From Parasphingopyxis lamellibrachiae (lineage in GTDB: Bacteria > Pseudomonadota > Alphaproteobacteria > Sphingomonadales > Sphingomonadaceae), in contig NZ_QRDP01000004.1 in assembly GCF_003385775.1 (NCBI RefSeq), positions 1,101,763 through 1,165,762 of the forward strand: 64,000 nt of DNA, in the 5' to 3' direction. The translations under genes were made by a program, and so were the position numbers. Below the pieces are notes generated by a model. It searched no databases. It was given only the letters and a program-made list of their open reading frames with translations, and was not told where the DNA came from. How positions within the stretch are numbered: position 1 is the stretch's first letter; every line of letters starts with the position of its first letter. Shown here piece by piece: positions 1 to 8,036 of this stretch.

Positions 1-300
1 ATCGCATCTCCGCTCGGCGGAACGGTTCCGTTCACCGGCACGATCTCCGCCGGGCTGGTTGCCGAAGACATGGCCGAGATCGAAATCGCCGGAATCGCCA
101 ATACTGCTGGGCAGTTCGCGATCCGCGAGCAGGTGCAATATCGGGCCGCTCCATCCAGTGGACTCGTTCACCGCATGGAGCGCTCCCGCGCATTCGAAGC
201 ACGCGGGGGCGCAGAAACGCAGCCCTATCGCGAGACCGTTACCATCCGCCTGATCGAAGAAATCCCGGCAGGCGACCGGACCAGCACGGGTTCCAATTAG
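1..300 (+). CDS. 3' end of an unidentified gene
   Basis: A reading frame is open from the first base and stops with TAG at 298-300, giving the last 99 residues of a protein whose start lies outside the window. The visible part is mixed polar and aliphatic, with no membrane segment and no motif I recognise; it ends in a short Ser/Thr/Gly-rich tail. It is followed by 191 bases without a gene before rplM on the same strand. I cannot assign a function. Continuity of the frame to the window edge is the main support. Confidence 0.55.
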   Translation: MASPLGGTVPFTGTISAGLVAEDMAEIEIAGIANTAGQFAIREQVQYRAAPSSGLVHRMERSRAFEARGGAETQPYRETVTIRLIEEIPAGDRTSTGSN

Positions 301-459
301 GTCGGCATCGGCGCCGCCCAACGAAACAGCTGCCATCTAGTGGTATTATAATACCCTTCTTGAAGGCCGCACTATGCTTGACCCAGCGGCGATTTGTCGC
401 CAATAGGCCCGTCGAAATGCTGCTCCCATGGGGCAGCGTATCTGTTTTTTACACAAGCC

Positions 460-474
460 GGGGCACCAAGCCCC
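460..474 (+). promoter_or_regulatory. small hairpin just upstream of the rplM ribosome binding site
   Basis: GGGGC and GCCCC flank a five-base loop, ending five bases before the GGAGG at 479-483. It could be a leader element of the ribosomal protein operon. The rest of the 301-491 gap holds a 12-base palindrome, GTATTATAATAC, at 343-354 that contains TATAAT but has no convincing -35 partner, and a TTGACC at 378-383. No promoter can be assigned with confidence. Confidence 0.3.
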
Positions 475-491
475 TTATGGAGGTTGAGGCC

Positions 492-971
492 ATGAAAGGG
501 CTCACGAAAACCACCCGCTCGGCCAATAAGTTCGAAGTGGAAAAGAAATGGGTGCTGATCGACGCGGAAGGTCTGATCGTTGGTCGCGCCGCTGCCGAGA
601 TCGCGAAGATCCTGCGCGGCAAGCACAAGCCGAATTACACACCGCATATCGATTGCGGCGACAATGTTATCGTCATCAATGCCGCCAAAGTGCATTTCAC
701 CGGCAACAAGACGAGCGACAAGGTGTATTACAAGCATACCGGTTATCCGGGCGGCCTGAAGGAAACCACGCCGGAACGCATTTTCGAGGGCAAGTTCCCC
801 GAACGCGTTCTTGAGAAAGCCGTCGAACGGATGATCCCGCGCGGCCCGCTTGGTCGCCAGCAGATGCGCAACCTGCGCATCTTCGGAGGCACCGAACATC
901 CGCACGAGGCCCTCAAGCCAGAGGTCATCGATCTCGCTTCCCGTAATCGCAAGAACAAGGTGGGCGCATAA
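492..971 (+). CDS. rplM: 50S ribosomal protein L13
   Basis: Encodes L13, an early-assembling protein of the large ribosomal subunit. The 159-residue product carries the L13 hallmarks: [15 protein letters not shown], the [11 protein letters not shown] segment, the [10 protein letters not shown] core and the late [17 protein letters not shown] block. The frame is open further upstream, but ATG 492 follows a strong GGAGG (479-483) by eight bases and gives the usual alphaproteobacterial N-terminus (MKGLTKTT), so it is preferred. The stop codon shares one base with the start of rpsI, the conserved L13-S9 operon arrangement. Confidence 0.97.
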   Translation: MKGLTKTTRSANKFEVEKKWVLIDAEGLIVGRAAAEIAKILRGKHKPNYTPHIDCGDNVIVINAAKVHFTGNKTSDKVYYKHTGYPGGLKETTPERIFEGKFPERVLEKAVERMIPRGPLGRQQMRNLRIFGGTEHPHEALKPEVIDLASRNRKNKVGA

Positions 972-1555
972 TGTCTGACAAACGCCAATCGCTTTCCGAT
1001 CTCAAAGAGATCACCGAAGCCGCCGCTGCCGAACCGGCAGCGGAAGCAAAGCCGGCTGCTGAAGCAGAAGCACCGGCGGAAGCCGCTGACGAAGCTCCGG
1101 CCGAAACCGTTGAAGAAGCAGCCCCGCCGGTTGAAGAAACCCCGCTCCGCGAGCAGGAAATCGACGATCTGGGCCGCGCTTATGCAACCGGCCGCCGCAA
1201 GGATGCGGTTGCCCGCGTCTGGCTGAAACCCGGCAAAGGCAAGATCACGGTGAATGGCCGCGATCAGTCGACCTATTTCGCTCGCCCCACGCTGCGCCTC
1301 GTCATCAACCAGCCGTTCGATATTTCGGATCGCAAAGGCCAGTATGACATCGTCGCAACCGTTAAGGGCGGCGGGCTTTCCGGCCAGGCCGGCGCCGTGA
1401 AACATGGCATCAGCCAGGCGCTTTCGCGCTACGAGCCGAAGCTGCGCGGTACGATGAAGGCAGCCGGGTTTCTTACCCGCGACAGCCGCGTCGTCGAACG
1501 TAAGAAATATGGCCGGGCCAAAGCGCGCAAGAGCTTCCAGTTCTCGAAACGCTAA
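971..1555 (+). CDS. rpsI: 30S ribosomal protein S9 with long acidic N-terminal extension
   Basis: Encodes S9, whose C-terminal tail reaches the ribosomal P site. The S9 core begins near residue 72 ([18 protein letters not shown]) and ends in the basic tail [17 protein letters not shown]. The protein is 194 residues against about 130 for a standard S9. The difference is an N-terminal stretch of roughly 65 residues made largely of Ala, Glu and Pro. Shorter acidic extensions are known in alphaproteobacterial S9. Its start overlaps the rplM stop by one base, so the two are co-transcribed and probably coupled. A strong terminator follows. Confidence 0.96.
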   Translation: MSDKRQSLSDLKEITEAAAAEPAAEAKPAAEAEAPAEAADEAPAETVEEAAPPVEETPLREQEIDDLGRAYATGRRKDAVARVWLKPGKGKITVNGRDQSTYFARPTLRLVINQPFDISDRKGQYDIVATVKGGGLSGQAGAVKHGISQALSRYEPKLRGTMKAAGFLTRDSRVVERKKYGRAKARKSFQFSKR

Positions 1556-1574
1556 AAGCCGCATATCGGAATCT

Positions 1575-1612
1575 GGCCTCGTCGACACTGCTGTCGGCGG
1601 GGCCATTTTTTT
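1575..1612 (+). terminator. rho-independent terminator of rplM-rpsI
   Basis: A 12-bp stem (GGCCTCGTCGAC pairing with GTCGGCGGGGCC, including two G-U pairs) closes a six-base loop and is followed by a run of seven T at 1606-1612. It lies 19 bases after the rpsI stop. Confidence 0.9.
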
Positions 1613-1710
1613 GCCTGCCGCGTCGCCCCGTCCCCGTGCGATGTCGCGCCGTTCTTTTTTATTCGCACAACAGCGGCTAAAGGCTTCCAAACAGAAATCG
1701 GGACGCAAGC

Positions 1711-2916
1711 GTGACAACCAGCCATATTACGCATCTTGAATGTACCCGTACGGGTGAAACGGCCAAAGCCGGCCGGTTGCACAATCTGTCTGCGGCGGGC
1801 GCGCCGCTCTTTGCCCGCTACGATCTCGACGCGCTTCGCGGGGTTCTGACCAAAGATAGTTTTGCAGGCCGACCGGCCAATTTCTGGCGATACAGCGAAC
1901 TGCTTCCGGTTCGGGACCGAGCAAACATCTCCAGTCTTGGCGAGACGTTCACGCCCCTTATTCCCCTGGAGCGCCTTGCCGGCGGCAACGCATCGATAAA
2001 GGATGAAGGGAGGCTGCCCACCGGATCGTTCAAGGCGCGGGGCTTGGCGCTTTCGATCGCCATGGCAAAGGAACTGGGCGTCACGCGGGTCGCCATCCCC
2101 ACCAATGGCAATGCCGGCGCAGCCACCGCCGCTTATGCCAGCCGCGCCGGGATCGAGAGCTTCGTTTTCTGTCCGGACGACACGCCCGACATCAATGTCC
2201 GCGAGACCGCATTGCAGGGAGGCAAGGTCTGGCGCTGCAACGGCCTTATCGATCAATGCGGCAGGATTGTGCATGCCGGCGAAAAGGAAGCGGGCTGGTT
2301 CAACATTGCCACGCTGCGCGAACCCTATCGCGTCGAAGGCAAGAAAACGATGGGAATCGAGCTGGCCGAGCAACTTGGCTGGCAGGTGCCCGACGTCATC
2401 TTCTATCCGACCGGCGGAGGCACCGGGCTGATCGGCATGTGGAAGGCTTTCGCCGAACTCGAGGCCGTCGGCCTCATCGGCTCGAAACGCCCGCGCATGA
2501 TCGCCGTGCAGGCGTCCGGGTGCGCGCCGATCGTTCGCGCCTGGAACAAGGGAGCGCAATGCGCCGAGCGCTGGGACGATGCATCCACGGCCGCGGCCGG
2601 TATCCGTGTGCCTGCCGCCATCGGCGATTTCCTGATATTGCGCGCCCTGCGGGAATCGGACGGCTTTGCCATCGCCGTCGAGGAAGAGGAAATTTTCGAT
2701 GCGCGCGCGCACACGGCCCGCGACGAAGGACTCCTTCTCTGCCCCGAAGGCGCTGCGACGGTCGCCGGTTACAGCAAAGCACTGGAATCCGGACAGGTCG
2801 GCCCTGATGACCGCGCCATACTCTTCAACTGCGGCAACGGCCTTAAATATCCGATGCCGGACGATGTGCCTCGCCTAGATCTCGATGCGCCGATTGACTG
2901 GGCGATGTTCGACTGA
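1711..2916 (+). CDS. thrC: threonine synthase (PLP fold type II)
   Basis: Predicted to convert O-phosphohomoserine to threonine in the cytoplasm. The 401-residue protein has an N-terminal segment like the degenerate zinc-ribbon lead of plant/Thermus-type threonine synthases. The PLP-lysine motif LPTGSFKARG lies near residue 107, followed by the phosphate-site motif TNGNAGAATAAYA and the glycine-rich YPTGGGTGLIG. Length and motif order fit the family. Many alphaproteobacteria carry the other, longer class, so a related PLP enzyme on a different substrate is possible. Start is GTG 1711, without a strong ribosome binding site. The gene stands alone downstream of the rpsI terminator. Confidence 0.8.
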   Translation: MTTSHITHLECTRTGETAKAGRLHNLSAAGAPLFARYDLDALRGVLTKDSFAGRPANFWRYSELLPVRDRANISSLGETFTPLIPLERLAGGNASIKDEGRLPTGSFKARGLALSIAMAKELGVTRVAIPTNGNAGAATAAYASRAGIESFVFCPDDTPDINVRETALQGGKVWRCNGLIDQCGRIVHAGEKEAGWFNIATLREPYRVEGKKTMGIELAEQLGWQVPDVIFYPTGGGTGLIGMWKAFAELEAVGLIGSKRPRMIAVQASGCAPIVRAWNKGAQCAERWDDASTAAAGIRVPAAIGDFLILRALRESDGFAIAVEEEEIFDARAHTARDEGLLLCPEGAATVAGYSKALESGQVGPDDRAILFNCGNGLKYPMPDDVPRLDLDAPIDWAMFD

Positions 2917-2987
2917 CGAACCGGTTGGTTAACAGCTTTTTTACACCTACCCCATAAACTCATGCTCTGTTTACCCGGGGTAGAGCA

Positions 2988-4634
2988 TTGCCTGACGCCA
3001 GCGACAATAGGACCGAGAGAAGTTGGCAGGGGAAACCGCGCTTTTATGTCCGCGAGCTCCTTCGCATCAGCGCGCGCACCGGCACCTTCCGTTACCGCGC
3101 TCTGCAAAACCAGATACGTTCCGCAAGTCACTCCTATTACAGCCTGCTGCCAACGGCGCTCATTCTGGCTCCGCTGCTGGTCCTGCTCTATTCCGACTCC
3201 ACCACCCTGCACCGCTTGATCGTCGGCGCGATGCTTGTCGCGGCATGCTCGATATTCGGGCTTTTGCGTTTCTCGTCCACGGCCGTCGAGGACAAAATCG
3301 GGGACCCCCGATCACTGGCCGTGACGATCTGCATCAACGCAGCCGTCGCCGCAATCGGCTGGAGCATTATGCTGGATGCCTTCTATGCCGGCGGAAGCGA
3401 ACAGATGCGGATATTTGTTGTCACATTGCAGGTCGGGCTGATCTGCATGGGTGCGCTGATGTTCATCACCCTGCCCTCGGCCTTTGCCTGTTTCTCGCTG
3501 CCGATCGCCCTCGATTTCATTTTCAGCGTCGTGATGCGCGACATCGCCGGGCAGTGGTTCCTGCTTCCGCTGCTCCTGATCCTGCTCTTCGTGCTCAGCC
3601 GCACGGTCGTCGACCAGTCGAGCCAGCTCGTCGCAAACAGCATGGCCATGGAAAAACTAACCGAATCGGAGGCCGAGCGCAGAGCCTTGTTGGTGGCCGA
3701 ACAGGAGCGGGTAAAAATTGAAGGCAAGCGTGAGATTGAAGATGCCCAGTCCCGCCTCGCGGAGCGGGAAGAAATGGCCAAACAACGCCATAAGGAGCTG
3801 CTGGAACTCGGCGAACGTTTCAAACAGTCCGTTGTTAAAGTGGCGAGCGGCCTTGGCGAGGCAATCGCCAAACTGGACCTCTCATCCTCCGAACTGGCGA
3901 GGATATCCGGCGAAACGAGCACCGATGCGTCGATGGTTTCGGAACATGCTTCGGGCGCGAACAACGCCGTGCAGCTCGTAGCCAGCGCCGTGCAGCAACT
4001 CGATTCCTCGATCAGCGAAATTTCGGACCAGATCGGTAATGCCCTGACCCTCAATATGGCGGCGTCCGATGCGGCGAGCGAGAGCGATACCGCCATGAAG
4101 ATACTGACCGAACGGACCGAGGGCATCGGCAAGATCGTGACCCTGATTTCTGAAATCGCGGGCCAGACCAATCTTCTCGCGCTCAACGCCACGATTGAGG
4201 CTGCACGCGCCGGAGATGCTGGCCGCGGCTTCAGCGTGGTCGCACAGGAGGTCAAATCGCTGGCCCAGCAGACGACAGAGGCCACCAACAAGGTCGGCCG
4301 TCAGCTCAGCGAAATCGACGACGCGGTCAAACAGGCCGTCAATGCGATGGCCAAGGCAACTCAGGAGATCGGCGGCATAACCGAAGTCTCACATTCGATC
4401 GCGTCGGCTGTCATCCAGCAGCGCGAAGCCACGCGCAATATCGGCGACAACAGCATTCAGGCCGCGCGCGATACAGACGATGTCCAGCAGAATATCCAGC
4501 GCGTCGCCGGCGCCGCCCAGAACAGCGGAACGCTAAGCGCCGATGTCAGTAAAACCGCCGAAAGCCTGGCCGAACAGGCAGATGCTCTGCGCAACGCAAC
4601 GACCGCGTTTCTCGACGAGCTTAGCGCCGCCTGA
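2988..4634 (+). CDS. methyl-accepting chemotaxis protein with six-helix membrane sensor
   Basis: A chemoreceptor-like signal transducer of 548 residues. About six hydrophobic helices fill residues 50-207 with almost no periplasmic loop, suggesting sensing within or near the membrane. A charged coiled coil follows (about 208-290), then the cytoplasmic signalling domain. The conserved hairpin tip, [18 protein letters not shown], starts near residue 389 and continues into [16 protein letters not shown], the CheA/CheW contact. There is no HAMP domain in the usual place. The start is TTG 2988; no ATG occurs before the membrane region, so this start is the least secure part. No other chemotaxis gene is nearby. 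It converges with the next gene, 12 bases apart. Confidence 0.88.
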   Translation: MPDASDNRTERSWQGKPRFYVRELLRISARTGTFRYRALQNQIRSASHSYYSLLPTALILAPLLVLLYSDSTTLHRLIVGAMLVAACSIFGLLRFSSTAVEDKIGDPRSLAVTICINAAVAAIGWSIMLDAFYAGGSEQMRIFVVTLQVGLICMGALMFITLPSAFACFSLPIALDFIFSVVMRDIAGQWFLLPLLLILLFVLSRTVVDQSSQLVANSMAMEKLTESEAERRALLVAEQERVKIEGKREIEDAQSRLAEREEMAKQRHKELLELGERFKQSVVKVASGLGEAIAKLDLSSSELARISGETSTDASMVSEHASGANNAVQLVASAVQQLDSSISEISDQIGNALTLNMAASDAASESDTAMKILTERTEGIGKIVTLISEIAGQTNLLALNATIEAARAGDAGRGFSVVAQEVKSLAQQTTEATNKVGRQLSEIDDAVKQAVNAMAKATQEIGGITEVSHSIASAVIQQREATRNIGDNSIQAARDTDDVQQNIQRVAGAAQNSGTLSADVSKTAESLAEQADALRNATTAFLDELSAA

Positions 4635-4646
4635 CGCGCGCTCCCA

Positions 4647-5447
4647 TCATTCGCCGGTTGCCGCCGCCAGGTCGGTGAGAAACGCGCGGATGCGATCTCC
4701 ATTCACGCCCAGGTCGCTCACCCCGACACGGCTCACGGACCGCATGTTGACGACGCTCCCCTCGCCATCAGGATTGGGCGTTATCCGCAGCACGACATCG
4801 TCCCTGAAGCGATAGATGGAAACGGTGTCCGTCGCCTCGATACGGCCGGCTGCCGGGTCGGCGACCGCCAGTTCCCATCCGCGATCTTCCACCAGTTGTT
4901 CCGCCGCTGCCACGGCGTCGGGGACCGATACCGGCACCAGGATCGGCTGAATATCGGCATAGGCTTCTTCATGCCACCGCCGCCAACGCGCCGCATTGTC
5001 GAGAACCGCAAGGTCAGCGCGGCCGCCATCGGGCACGACCTCGCGATTGTCAGCCCGCAGGGCGAGCGTAGTGAACTCCGGCGGGTTAGAGAGATCGGTG
5101 GTGATATCGTGGATCGGCGGCACCGTTGCAGCCTTGCCGAAACTGTATGACGCGTAACCGACAAAAGCACTCGCCAGCACAATTGCCACCAGCGGCCAGC
5201 GCAAACGCTTCCCATGCCGGCTCACCAGCAAAGCGACCACCGCCAGCAACGATAGCCCGCCACCCGCCATCGCAGCATAGGTCAGATTCCGCAGCGAACC
5301 GAGGCTCGTCTGCCAATCGATCATCCCGGCGCCCGTCCCCAGCGCCATTGCAACGGCAACAACAGGCGCGCCGATACCCAGCGCCACGCCAATGCGCGAA
5401 ATCCATTTGATGACTGGATGCGGTGTCCGCCCCTGTTCGTCCGCCAT
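4647..5447 (-). CDS. DUF1499 domain membrane protein
   Basis: A 266-residue protein with about three hydrophobic segments in the first 120 residues and a soluble C-terminal half resembling DUF1499: an AAEQLVEDRGWELA segment, then VSIYRFRDDVVLRI, then SVSRVGVSDLGVNGDRIRAFL at the end. The function of this family is not established. ATG 5447 is preceded by GGGGAGGG; the frame runs further upstream, but that would read through the tRNA gene on the opposite strand, so the longer form is rejected. It is a single-gene unit converging with the chemoreceptor. Confidence 0.82.
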   Translation of the reverse strand: MADEQGRTPHPVIKWISRIGVALGIGAPVVAVAMALGTGAGMIDWQTSLGSLRNLTYAAMAGGGLSLLAVVALLVSRHGKRLRWPLVAIVLASAFVGYASYSFGKAATVPPIHDITTDLSNPPEFTTLALRADNREVVPDGGRADLAVLDNAARWRRWHEEAYADIQPILVPVSVPDAVAAAEQLVEDRGWELAVADPAAGRIEATDTVSIYRFRDDVVLRITPNPDGEGSVVNMRSVSRVGVSDLGVNGDRIRAFLTDLAAATGE

Positions 5448-5560
5448 AATTGCCCTCCCCTTTTCCTTCCGCCAGTCTAGCAGCGGCTGTCCAACCCGCA
5501 AAGCTTGGTGAAGCCCCATAGACAAGCAGGCCCGCTTTTGCGAAAGATCGCCGCCCCGAC

Positions 5561-5634
5561 GCGGGTGTAGCTCAATGGTAGAGCAGCAGCTTCCCAAGCT
5601 GACGACGAGGGTTCGATTCCCTTCACCCGCTCCA
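5561..5634 (+). tRNA. tRNA-Gly (CCC anticodon)
   Basis: A full cloverleaf can be drawn. The acceptor stem GCGGGTG pairs with CACCCGC. The D arm is GCTC/GAGC. The anticodon loop TTCCCAA gives anticodon CCC, and the T arm carries GGTTCGATTCC. The 3' CCA is encoded at 5632-5634. The anticodon reads GGG glycine codons. No T-rich terminator follows directly, and the 190 bases up to the exporter gene hold nothing else I can name. Confidence 0.96.
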
Positions 5635-5824
5635 CGAGCGTCAGCTCTCAAACCCTCGATCTTTTCGGACGCCTTGGCCAAGACCTGGGCTCGGTGGTTC
5701 GTTTCCGCTTACCCGCAGCACTGAATGCGGTAGCGCCAATCGATGCACCCGCGGTTGACTCATTGGGCGGGGCAAACATGTTTTTTTCCGCGACATGCCG
5801 GCGACAGCTGACTAGTGGATCGCG

Positions 5825-7054
5825 ATGGACGCCGCGAAAGCCAAACCCGCCACGCGTTTCGTGCTTGGCACGATTTTCATCTATGCTGTCGGCTTCGGCA
5901 TAATCATGCCGGTATTGCCGCAACTTGTGGTTGAGCTGGGCGATGTGACGCTTTCGGATGCTGCGCGGATCGGCGGCTGGCTTATCCTCACCTATGCGCT
6001 GTTCCAGTTCGTCTGCGGGCCGTTTATCGGCAATCTCAGCGATCGGTTCGGCCGGCGCCCCGTCTTGCTGGTTTCGCTTGCCGGATTCAGTATCGACTAT
6101 GCCGTGATGGGTTTTGCACCGACCCTGGCATGGCTATTCCTCGGCCGGGCCATCGCCGGTACTTTCGGCGCGGCCTTCTCCACCGCCTATGCCGCGATGG
6201 CGGACATCTATGACGAGAAAGACCGCGCCCGCGGCTTCGGTTTGATCGGTGCCGCCTTTGGAACGGGGTTTATCGTCGGGCCGGCAATTGGCGGCATCAT
6301 CGGCGAGTTCGGGACGAGGTTGCCTTTCTTCGTGGCCTCGGGGCTCGGCGCGGCGAACCTGCTATATGGCTTTTTCGCCTTTCCAGAGACTTTGGCCCGG
6401 GAAAACCGGCGCCCTTTCAAGCTTATGCGCGCCAATCCGCTTGGCGCTCTGCTCAAGCTCCGCAATATGCCCGGCGTCCTTCCCATTGCGCTCATCTACC
6501 TCTTCTGGATGACAGCGCAGAATATCTATCCGACGACCTGGGCCTATTTCACCCAGATCCGTTTCGCATGGTCCCCGGGTATGATCGGCGTGTCACTCGC
6601 ATGGACGGGCATGTTGATGGCCCTGGTCCAGGCTCTGGCAGTTGGCCCCATGGTGAAGCGCCTTGGCGAACGCCGGAACGCAATCATCGGGATCGCGCTC
6701 AGCGCAGTCGCTTATGCCTTATATGCGGTGAATCCCTGGGGTTGGGCCATTTTTGTGATCATGACAGCCACCGCGTTGGCCGCCCTGGGAGGCCCCGCAC
6801 TGAGCGCGATGATGAGCCAACGTGTTCCAGCAAGCATGCAAGGTGAACTGCAGGGCTTCGTTGCCAGCCTAACCGCGCTTTCGGCGATTACCGCACCGTT
6901 GCTGTTCAATCCTTCTCTTGCCTATTTTTCAAGCCCGTACGCTCCCGTTTATTTCCCGGGCGCGGCATTCGCGATTGCCGCAGCCTTTGCAGCCACCGCA
7001 TTGGTCATATTGCTATTCACGCGCCGGGCCGGATCGCACGCCGAAGCGAACTAG
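5825..7054 (+). CDS. TetA-like major facilitator exporter
   Basis: A 409-residue inner-membrane protein with about twelve hydrophobic helices, probably a proton-coupled exporter of the TCR/Tet (DHA1) group. The cytoplasmic loop motif GNLSDRFGRRPVLL lies between helices 2 and 3, and helix 5 carries the antiporter-type motif GTGFIVGPAIGG. Such proteins annotated as tetracycline exporters often serve other or unknown substrates, so drug specificity is not claimed. The ribosome binding site is weak. Its TAG stop shares bases with the stop of the convergent CinA-like gene: the four bases CTAG at 7051-7054 end both frames. Confidence 0.88.
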   Translation: MDAAKAKPATRFVLGTIFIYAVGFGIIMPVLPQLVVELGDVTLSDAARIGGWLILTYALFQFVCGPFIGNLSDRFGRRPVLLVSLAGFSIDYAVMGFAPTLAWLFLGRAIAGTFGAAFSTAYAAMADIYDEKDRARGFGLIGAAFGTGFIVGPAIGGIIGEFGTRLPFFVASGLGAANLLYGFFAFPETLARENRRPFKLMRANPLGALLKLRNMPGVLPIALIYLFWMTAQNIYPTTWAYFTQIRFAWSPGMIGVSLAWTGMLMALVQALAVGPMVKRLGERRNAIIGIALSAVAYALYAVNPWGWAIFVIMTATALAALGGPALSAMMSQRVPASMQGELQGFVASLTALSAITAPLLFNPSLAYFSSPYAPVYFPGAAFAIAAAFAATALVILLFTRRAGSHAEAN

Positions 7055-7809
7055 ATACCGCCAGCCGTCACCTGCTGGCCCTGGTCTGCCAAAGCGGCCG
7101 TCAGCGCGGCAACGCATGTCGCAAGCTGCGCAGCATCGGTTGAGCGGACAACGAAATTGGCTCCTACCCTGCCTTCCCGGAAAAAGGGATAGCTGCCAAT
7201 CTGGCATTCCGGATGCGCGTTCTCGACGGCTCCCAATATGTCCGCCACTTCGCTTTCGGCGGTCCAGCATCCGATTGTTTCGGATATCACCGGATCGCCG
7301 CCTTCAAGCTGCCCGGTAAGCGCATCCATCATCTGCGCCGCGATTGCAGGAATACCGGCCATGATGAAAATATTGCCGTGCCTGATACCCGGTGCGCCCG
7401 ACATCCTGTTCTCGATAAGCTCGCCCCCATCCGGCACCCGGGCCATGCGAAGTCGTGCCTCGGTCAGGCCGCCTTTGTCGCCATAATAGCCTTCGAGCAT
7501 CGCCCGCGCCCGGGGATGCACGATCACATCCGCCCCGATGGCCGCCGCTACTGCGTCAACGGTGATATCGTCATGAGTCGGCCCGATACCGCCGGTCGTG
7601 AACAGATAGTCGGTGGTGGCGCGCACTTCATTCACCGCTTCCGCAATATGCTCGATAATATCGGGCACTATCCGCACTTCGGCGAGCTGGATGCCCTGAA
7701 CGTTAAGCCACTTCGCAAGTGCAGCAACATTCTTGTCCTGCGTCCTGCCCGACAGAATTTCGTCGCCGATAACGATAAGGCCGGCTTTCCAGATTTTCTT
7801 ATTGTCCAT
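7051..7809 (-). CDS. CinA-like molybdopterin-binding domain protein
   Basis: A 252-residue protein of the MoaB/MogA fold as found in the N-terminal half of CinA: KAGLIVIGDEILSGRTQDKN at the start, then FTTGGIGPTHDDIT, then GAPGIRHGNIFIMAGIP. It lacks the C-terminal nicotinamide-nucleotide amidase domain of full CinA, so this is the short stand-alone form common in alphaproteobacteria. The family has been linked to ADP-ribose or NMN metabolism; the exact reaction of the short form is uncertain. The next gene upstream is on the other strand. Confidence 0.87.
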   Translation of the reverse strand: MDNKKIWKAGLIVIGDEILSGRTQDKNVAALAKWLNVQGIQLAEVRIVPDIIEHIAEAVNEVRATTDYLFTTGGIGPTHDDITVDAVAAAIGADVIVHPRARAMLEGYYGDKGGLTEARLRMARVPDGGELIENRMSGAPGIRHGNIFIMAGIPAIAAQMMDALTGQLEGGDPVISETIGCWTAESEVADILGAVENAHPECQIGSYPFFREGRVGANFVVRSTDAAQLATCVAALTAALADQGQQVTAGGI

Positions 7810-7923
7810 GCCCTCGCCTTAGCGCGCCGACCAGCAGCGCGCAAAGCATCAAGTGTCTCAAGAATAACACAGGTTCCGAAAAAGGTTTTGACTGGGGACT
7901 AACTGACTCCGCAAACCGCCGAA

Positions 7924-7943
7924 AATGTAACATTAGTGACATT
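7924..7943. promoter_or_regulatory. inverted repeat upstream of the Oar-like receptor gene
   Basis: Arms AATGTAAC and GTGACATT (7 of 8 bases symmetric) flank a four-base centre, about 94 bases before the receptor start. The size and symmetry suit a dimeric regulator. No regulator can be named from sequence alone. A TTGACT at 7888-7893 lies just upstream. Confidence 0.4.
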
Positions 7944-8036
7944 CCAAACATGTAGTGGGCGTTTCGAACGATCGGCAGCCGGAATAGATCAAGGCATCGA
8001 TCACCGACTCAATCAACAAACCCATCGGGGACAATC

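Noticed and set aside
5825-7054. Tetracycline resistance gene
   Set aside because: The protein is of the TetA-like transporter group, but motif likeness alone does not show drug specificity and there is no TetR-type regulator beside it.
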